This document shows, in pieces, positions 59,320 through 64,000 of a DNA stretch of 64,000 nucleotides. The DNA comes from Pseudomonadota bacterium (GTDB lineage: Bacteria; Pseudomonadota; Alphaproteobacteria; Reyranellales; Reyranellaceae), in the NCBI GenBank assembly GCA_018242505.1, contig JAFEBU010000003.1, positions 1-64,000 on the forward strand. The letters are read 5' to 3'. The notes under the pieces are model-generated. The model made no database searches, was not told the origin of the DNA, and saw only the letters and a program-made list of their open reading frames with translations. The position numbers and the translations under genes are program-made. Each line of letters begins with the position of its first letter. Positions within the stretch are counted from its first letter, which is position 1.

Positions 59320-59694
59320 CTAAGTGCGCACGGAATATTGTGTCACGGCAATACCCGCGATGATGAGTGCCGCGCCAACCCAATAGGTCGATGCCACTCT
59401 TTCTCCGAAGATCGTTGCACTCAGCAGCGGCACGATCACGATGCCAGCGGACACCCAGGGGTAGGCCTGCATGAGCGTGACGCGAGACAACAACCAAACC
59501 CACAGGAACGTCGCGACGGCATAAAGGACGATCGCCGCATAGAACGCCGGCAGCTGCGCCAATCCCAGCAGTCCATCCCGCAAGGGAATCCCGCGCATCG
59601 ACAGACCGGCTTTCTTGAACAAAAGCTGGCCGATTGCCAACATCGTCGAGAAGGCCGCGAGGCCGAGCAGATTGCCAGCACCCGGATTCATCAA
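59320..59694 (-). CDS. EamA/SMR-type small transporter
   Basis: The 124-residue protein has four hydrophobic helices (about residues 8-24, 41-60, 70-90 and 100-120) and the text LWVWLLSRVTLMQAYPW and ATIFGERVASTYWVGAALIIAGI, as in DMT/EamA half-size proteins. In this neighbourhood it may flip the polyprenyl-linked sugar, like GtrA/ArnE-type proteins. Confidence 0.78.
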   Translation of the reverse strand: MMNPGAGNLLGLAAFSTMLAIGQLLFKKAGLSMRGIPLRDGLLGLAQLPAFYAAIVLYAVATFLWVWLLSRVTLMQAYPWVSAGIVIVPLLSATIFGERVASTYWVGAALIIAGIAVTQYSVRT

Positions 59695-59705
59695 TGCCCC
59701 ATGGA

Positions 59706-60986
59706 TCAGGAAAGCGAAGCTCGAGCAATCTCACGGGCATCTGCAACGCGCGATACCAGACCTGATGAAACGGCCTGCACCTGTCGCGACTGATCGGAGC
59801 GTGTCTCCTGAATCCTAAGAACACCGAGGACAAAGGCAACATAGGCAACCTCGAAGCCGAGCATGATGCATGTGGCCGAGGGAATGGCCAGGCGCATGGT
59901 ATGACTGGCGTCGAGGAAGCCGAAAGCGACGCGGCTCCAGGTGCTGACCGCCAGAACACCAAGCACGAGACCGATCAGCAGCAAAATGGCGCCGACGATG
60001 ACCCCGCGTTCGATCGTCACCAGGCCGATCAATCGGCTCAGCCGCGGATCAGGCGGCAGGATGCCTTCGCGCATGCCGTGGATATTGGCAAAAGCCCAAA
60101 AGCCCACCGACTGCACGCCGACAACGATCGACATCGCTGCGTAGAGCAGCGTGTGAATATCCAACGTGATCGAGCCTATGCGCTGGGGCCCGGGCAGGAT
60201 CCAGGCCGAGAAAAGAAAGCCCGCCGCGGCAAGAAACAGCCCGGGGTAGAGAAAGAGCCAACGCGGACTGAACAGCAGGAGGAAGCGCAGGTGCCGCCAG
60301 CCATCGCGCCAGCTCCTCAGATGCGGAGGGCGCGACCGGCCATCCGGCGAGAGAGTTGTTGGAACCTCGGCGATCGCCAGTCCCCTCACGGTCGCCTTGA
60401 CCACCATCTCGCTCGCGAACTCCATGCCGGGCGACTGGAGATCCAGCGCAAGGATTGCAGCGCGTGTGAACCCGCGCAGTCCGCAGTGAAAGTCGCCGCA
60501 GGGGCTGTTGAAGAACAGTCGGCCGACGGCCGAAAGCACCGGGTTGCCCAGATAGCGGTGAAGAGCCGGCATGGCTCCTCGCCTTATGCCGCCCTTGAAC
60601 CGATTGCCCATGACGAGATCGCTGCCTTCCCGCAGCTTCTGCACGAACAGATCGAGATCGCCGAAGTCGTAGCTGTCGTCGCTATCGCCCATGATGATGA
60701 AGCGGCCGCGAGCTGCGCGAATGCCGGCCATCAAGGCATTGCCGTAGCCCTTCATCGGGACACCGATGACCCTGGCGCCAAGGGTCCGCGCGATCTTCTG
60801 CGACCCGTCATTGCTGCCGTTGTCGGCGACCAGGACTTCGCCGACGACCCCACTTCGTTCGAAGTAGCCCAGCGCCTTCTCTATGCATCGCCCGAGCGTC
60901 TCTGCCTCGTTGAGGCATGGCATCAAGATAGTCAACTCAGGCACGGTCACTGTGCTGGCCCCTTCGGTAAAACGACCGTTCATCAT
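59706..60986 (-). CDS. GT2 polyprenyl-phosphate sugar transferase, GtrB/DPM1-like
   Basis: The 426-residue protein has the GT2 domain with ILMPCLNEAETLGRCI at the start, VADNGSNDGS, and GDSDDSYDF (DxD-type). The C-terminal part has four to five hydrophobic helices. It makes a polyprenyl-phosphate sugar for the GtrC-like enzyme. It overlaps the flippase-like Wzx gene by 4 bp and ends 11 bp before the EamA gene. Confidence 0.85.
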   Translation of the reverse strand: MMNGRFTEGASTVTVPELTILMPCLNEAETLGRCIEKALGYFERSGVVGEVLVADNGSNDGSQKIARTLGARVIGVPMKGYGNALMAGIRAARGRFIIMGDSDDSYDFGDLDLFVQKLREGSDLVMGNRFKGGIRRGAMPALHRYLGNPVLSAVGRLFFNSPCGDFHCGLRGFTRAAILALDLQSPGMEFASEMVVKATVRGLAIAEVPTTLSPDGRSRPPHLRSWRDGWRHLRFLLLFSPRWLFLYPGLFLAAAGFLFSAWILPGPQRIGSITLDIHTLLYAAMSIVVGVQSVGFWAFANIHGMREGILPPDPRLSRLIGLVTIERGVIVGAILLLIGLVLGVLAVSTWSRVAFGFLDASHTMRLAIPSATCIMLGFEVAYVAFVLGVLRIQETRSDQSRQVQAVSSGLVSRVADAREIARASLS

Positions 60987-62299
60987 TCCGCCCCGACTTT
61001 TGGTGCCAATTCGATACCGAAAGATCGTGTCGTGGATCTATGCGGCTCCTCCTGCCACCGTCTGGCCTGTCGCCGAATCCAGTAGGCAAGTACGATTTCG
61101 CCGATCAGGACGCCAGCGATCGACCACAATGCGCCGCTGGTGGCGACGAGAGCGCCGACCGCCAAGATCGAAACGCCGGACGAGGCCACGCTGGCAAAAG
61201 CAAGCGGGCGAAATGCACCTGCGGCCTGCAGAAGGGCGCTATCCGGTGTCCGCAGCAAGCGAATGCCGGCGACTGCCATCCAGAGCGCCGCGCCCGTCAT
61301 GAGCAGGGAAAGACTGTAGTGCTCGGGGAAGACGGCCCGGGGAAAGTAGTGGAGGAGCAGGGCAATTCCGATGCCGGTCACGATCCAGCCGCCCATGAGC
61401 ACGGATCGGAAGAAGCCCGTCGAGGCGATTGCAAGATCTTTTCGCCTGTCGCCGATCTGTCGCGCCATCTGCGCCCGTTCGAACTCGGTGAGGGCGTTCA
61501 TGGCGACATTGATGGGCCGGATCATAAGAGCGCTCGCCGCAATGGGTGCGAAGACCGCAGGCCCGTAGAAAAGCGTCACGATATAAGCGTGCGAGTTCGC
61601 CGTCGCCTCGCCCGTCAGCACCCCGAGAAGCGCCCAGCGCGAATGATCGCTCCACACCCGCCCATAACGCTTTATGTCGTGCATGGAAACCTGGATGAAC
61701 TGGCTGGCCAGATAGTCGCGCCCAAACGGAAGCAGTCCCAGAGCGGAACCAAGCAGCAATATCACAAAGGCGAAATCCAGCGAGGTCTTCCCGCTGATCG
61801 CGGCGAAGGCCAAGCCGACCAGGACGGAAGCGGAGTAAACGATATCGGACACCATGGTCCGGACAGGCCTGCCTGTCGTCGCATAGGCATGCGCTCGCGC
61901 GAACCAGCGGAGCAATGCCACCGCCGCGTAAGCCGCGAAGAGGATGCCCGAATTAATCGACACACCGAGCGCAAGCGCCAACACCACGAAGATCGCAAAG
62001 GCAAAAACGACCGCAACGAGATTGCTGCTGAACAGGCAGCGAAGCAGCCGCAGGCGCGATGACGGATCTCCATCGGCGATGAGTATGGGAAATGGCGCGC
62101 AGAACAGGGCGCTCCAGATACCCGAACTGAACTGCGATGCCGTCAACAGGAAGGAGAAGCTGCCAAAGGCCGACGGATCGAGAAGACGCAGAAGAGCGAG
62201 GGAAAGCACGAATTGAGCGCAAGCCGCGCTCACCGGCCCAATCGTCGCCAACAGGTAGCGTGTGAAGCTCACGGCGAATCGACCGAGCGTCTCTACCAT
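60983..62299 (-). CDS. Wzx-like flippase
   Basis: Start at 62299 (MVETLG); the longer ORF is not used. The 438-residue protein has 12 hydrophobic helices and the typical FTRYLLATIGPVSAACAQFVL and MHDIKRYGRVWSDHSRWALLG segments of polysaccharide-flippase proteins (PST family). It would move the lipid-linked repeat across the inner membrane. Confidence 0.85.
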   Translation of the reverse strand: MVETLGRFAVSFTRYLLATIGPVSAACAQFVLSLALLRLLDPSAFGSFSFLLTASQFSSGIWSALFCAPFPILIADGDPSSRLRLLRCLFSSNLVAVVFAFAIFVVLALALGVSINSGILFAAYAAVALLRWFARAHAYATTGRPVRTMVSDIVYSASVLVGLAFAAISGKTSLDFAFVILLLGSALGLLPFGRDYLASQFIQVSMHDIKRYGRVWSDHSRWALLGVLTGEATANSHAYIVTLFYGPAVFAPIAASALMIRPINVAMNALTEFERAQMARQIGDRRKDLAIASTGFFRSVLMGGWIVTGIGIALLLHYFPRAVFPEHYSLSLLMTGAALWMAVAGIRLLRTPDSALLQAAGAFRPLAFASVASSGVSILAVGALVATSGALWSIAGVLIGEIVLAYWIRRQARRWQEEPHRSTTRSFGIELAPKVGAE

Positions 62300-62457
62300 A
62301 CGGGCTTCGTCCTGTCTGAGAATACACGCCGTCGTAAACAGCACCGGCCCTCGAAGCCTCGAAACATCGCGCTGGCGCCCGCATGATGACGCCGAACCAA
62401 GGTTCTTGGCAAACACGTTCTCAAGACGAAACAAATGCAGTCGGTTTGCATGACGAT

Positions 62458-63243
62458 TCAAGGCCCGATTGGCATCTGCAACATCCTGACCGGCCGTCCG
62501 GCATCAGACCTGTGCCAACACAGGAACCGATCGAGCATCTGGCTCGACTTGCCGATCCTGATCGGACCGGCCTTCAGTCCACGTCGATCCAGAGCCTCCA
62601 GGACCTTCGGCAGGAGAAATCGCGCGATCTGAGGAACAAGCGATCCTTTGGCGTCGAATGGCGCTTCATGCATCAGGATCAAGGCCCCCGGCAGCGACCG
62701 AAGCTTTCCGATCTGGGCCGCCACGACGGCGCAGCGCTGCTCCAGGACAGAGAGATCGTCACACTTCTTGGCAAGCATCCAGTCGCGCGTGGTTATCGCC
62801 CATGACGCAAAGTAGGTATCGGGATGAAAGCGCGTTGTCAGTGCATGAATACGCGCGCGGGTGCAGCCGGCGTTATACGGCAACCTTATGAGGTAGGTGT
62901 CCGGCGTCGGGCGAAATTCGCGCAATACCGCTTCTGCCCGCTCCATCGAGTCGAGAATCTCCGGCTCGGGTGCATGCTCGAAATTGGTGTGATCCCAGCC
63001 ATGACCATAGACTGCATGCCCGGCCTCGACCGTGCGGGCCACGAGGTCGCGGTAGGCCGCAGCCCGAACGCCGGTGAAGAAAAACGTCGCCGTGGCACCG
63101 TGCCTGTGCAGCAAGTCGAGAAGCGCCGGGGTCGTCTCGGGATGCGGACCGTCATCGAATGTGAGCGCCACGTCGCGAACGCCCGCCGGTTGCCGATGAA
63201 TCACCGGCCGCCACTTACCCCAGGAAAAGACATTGTACATCAA
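62458..63243 (-). CDS. Polysaccharide deacetylase (NodB-like)
   Basis: The 261-residue protein has the NodB motifs TFDDGPHPE (motif 1), HGWDHTNF (motif 2) and LIRLPYNAG (motif 3). The zinc-binding Asp/His residues are present. No signal peptide is visible, so it may act in the cytoplasm or be exported by another route. It would remove acetyl groups from amino sugars. It is the next gene before the flippase. Confidence 0.9.
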   Translation of the reverse strand: MMYNVFSWGKWRPVIHRQPAGVRDVALTFDDGPHPETTPALLDLLHRHGATATFFFTGVRAAAYRDLVARTVEAGHAVYGHGWDHTNFEHAPEPEILDSMERAEAVLREFRPTPDTYLIRLPYNAGCTRARIHALTTRFHPDTYFASWAITTRDWMLAKKCDDLSVLEQRCAVVAAQIGKLRSLPGALILMHEAPFDAKGSLVPQIARFLLPKVLEALDRRGLKAGPIRIGKSSQMLDRFLCWHRSDAGRPVRMLQMPIGP

Positions 63244-63255
63244 CAGACTCCGGCC

Positions 63256-64000
63256 TCAGCCGTCATGGTTCCATCGTGCCCCGGCAATACCGCCAGGGTC
63301 GCTGCGGTCACGTCGCGGCACTGACTTGCCGAGACGACGCCTGACCAGATCGCGCATCCGATAGGCGAATTCGACACTCCGAGGGTGTGCGAGGCGACCG
63401 ATCAGCAGGATGGCGAACATCAGGCTGATCGCTTTGGCCGAATAGGCCGCGACGATCATCTTCACAGCACGCAACGGAGCCGTTCCGCGCAGCTGAGGCG
63501 CAACGTATTTCGCCTGGAACGCGAGGAACGCCCGTTGGGAGATCACCGGCTTCCACTCTTCGGCGATCGCCAGCGACCGATCCGGGCGCGCCTCGCTGCT
63601 GCGCCCCTCCGCAGCCCGATCGTCCACGATACAGAGAGCCTCCGGTACCATCAGGAACTTGACCCCATGCTGCTGCAGCCGAATGTACCAATCCCAATCC
63701 TCGTGCAACCGCATGTCAGTCCGATACGGCACTTCCATTGCCGCCCTGGCCGAGAGCAGCACCGCCGGCTGGGCTATATATCCGCCATCGGCGAACAGAT
63801 AGTCGGCGATATCCTCGGACTCCGCGATCTCGCGTCGCGGGCGCACGATCGTCTCGTATCGGCGCCGGATCTCGGTTTGCGTATAGACAAGGATCGATTC
63901 GGCTCCGCCCTGGCGTTCTGCGGCCTCGACTTGCCGCGCCAGCTTCGTGGGCAGCCAATGATCGTCGCTGTCCAGAAGCGCGATGTATTTCCCCGTCGCC
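63256..64000 (-). CDS. GT2 glycosyltransferase (partial, 5' end outside)
   Basis: The frame is open to the right edge; the visible part has GKYIALLDSDDHWLPTKLA, a GT2 DxD block, QTEIRRRYETIV and later LHEDWDWYIRLQQHG. The C-terminus has a hydrophobic segment (ISLMFAILLIGRLA). It adds a sugar to the repeat unit. The start is beyond 64000. Confidence 0.88.
   Translation of the reverse strand, partial: ATGKYIALLDSDDHWLPTKLARQVEAAERQGGAESILVYTQTEIRRRYETIVRPRREIAESEDIADYLFADGGYIAQPAVLLSARAAMEVPYRTDMRLHEDWDWYIRLQQHGVKFLMVPEALCIVDDRAAEGRSSEARPDRSLAIAEEWKPVISQRAFLAFQAKYVAPQLRGTAPLRAVKMIVAAYSAKAISLMFAILLIGRLAHPRSVEFAYRMRDLVRRRLGKSVPRRDRSDPGGIAGARWNHDG

Overview
The window is high-GC alphaproteobacterial DNA, most likely from the Hyphomicrobiales (rhizobia and relatives). 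This is inferred from the PssD/PssE-type exopolysaccharide genes, the phage gene families and the codon use. It has two unlike halves that meet at about position 39775.

Left half, 1 to about 39775: most of a temperate short-tailed (P22-type podovirus) prophage whose left end lies before position 1. On the minus strand, read from right to left, comes the P22 virion order: small and large terminase (20307-18444), a DUF6582-like protein, portal, scaffold, P22-type coat, a small capsid-associated protein, a glycosyltransferase-like protein, the gp4-like and gp10-like head-completion proteins, a GNAT acetyltransferase, three DNA-ejection proteins (one carrying a lysozyme domain), a tail fibre, a reversed methyltransferase moron, minor fibre genes and a lysis cassette. 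Also on minus, 20377-28318 holds an early operon with ATGA-overlapped genes: a Cro-like regulator, a DnaA-C domain protein, a GIY-YIG-like and an HNH nuclease, a DUF1064 protein, a DUF1376-like initiator and a DnaB helicase. At 28395 a CI/LexA-type repressor diverges to the plus strand. A second rightward operon (29510-39720) carries homing-type HNH genes, Erf, NinB, a beta-class DNA methyltransferase, a DUF5131 protein, many small proteins, an excisionase and a tyrosine integrase. Right behind the integrase is a displaced tRNA 3' end, taken as attR.

Regulation of the prophage can be read in part. The leftward promoter at 28327-28355 and the rightward promoter at 29447-29474 both carry CGTTAC exactly 8 bp upstream of a TTGACC -35 box, with further CGTTAC copies beside each. 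This suggests that one repressor silences both operons.

Right half, 39776-64000: chromosome. First comes a LysR regulator and an AtuA-like protein fused to its usual small partner domain. Next is a group of secreted proteins and lipoproteins with a pseudogene remnant. Then comes a large cell-surface polysaccharide locus: SGNH-like acyl hydrolase, Gfo/Idh/MocA oxidoreductase, an aldo-keto-reductase-like protein, acyltransferase, PssE- and PssD-like glycosyltransferase halves, further glycosyltransferases, a Wzy/ligase-like polymerase, a secreted GH74-like glycosidase, a Gtr-like lipid-linked sugar triad, a Wzx flippase and a polysaccharide deacetylase. The last gene, a GT2 glycosyltransferase, runs out of the window. 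Together they would build, decorate, export and trim an exopolysaccharide.
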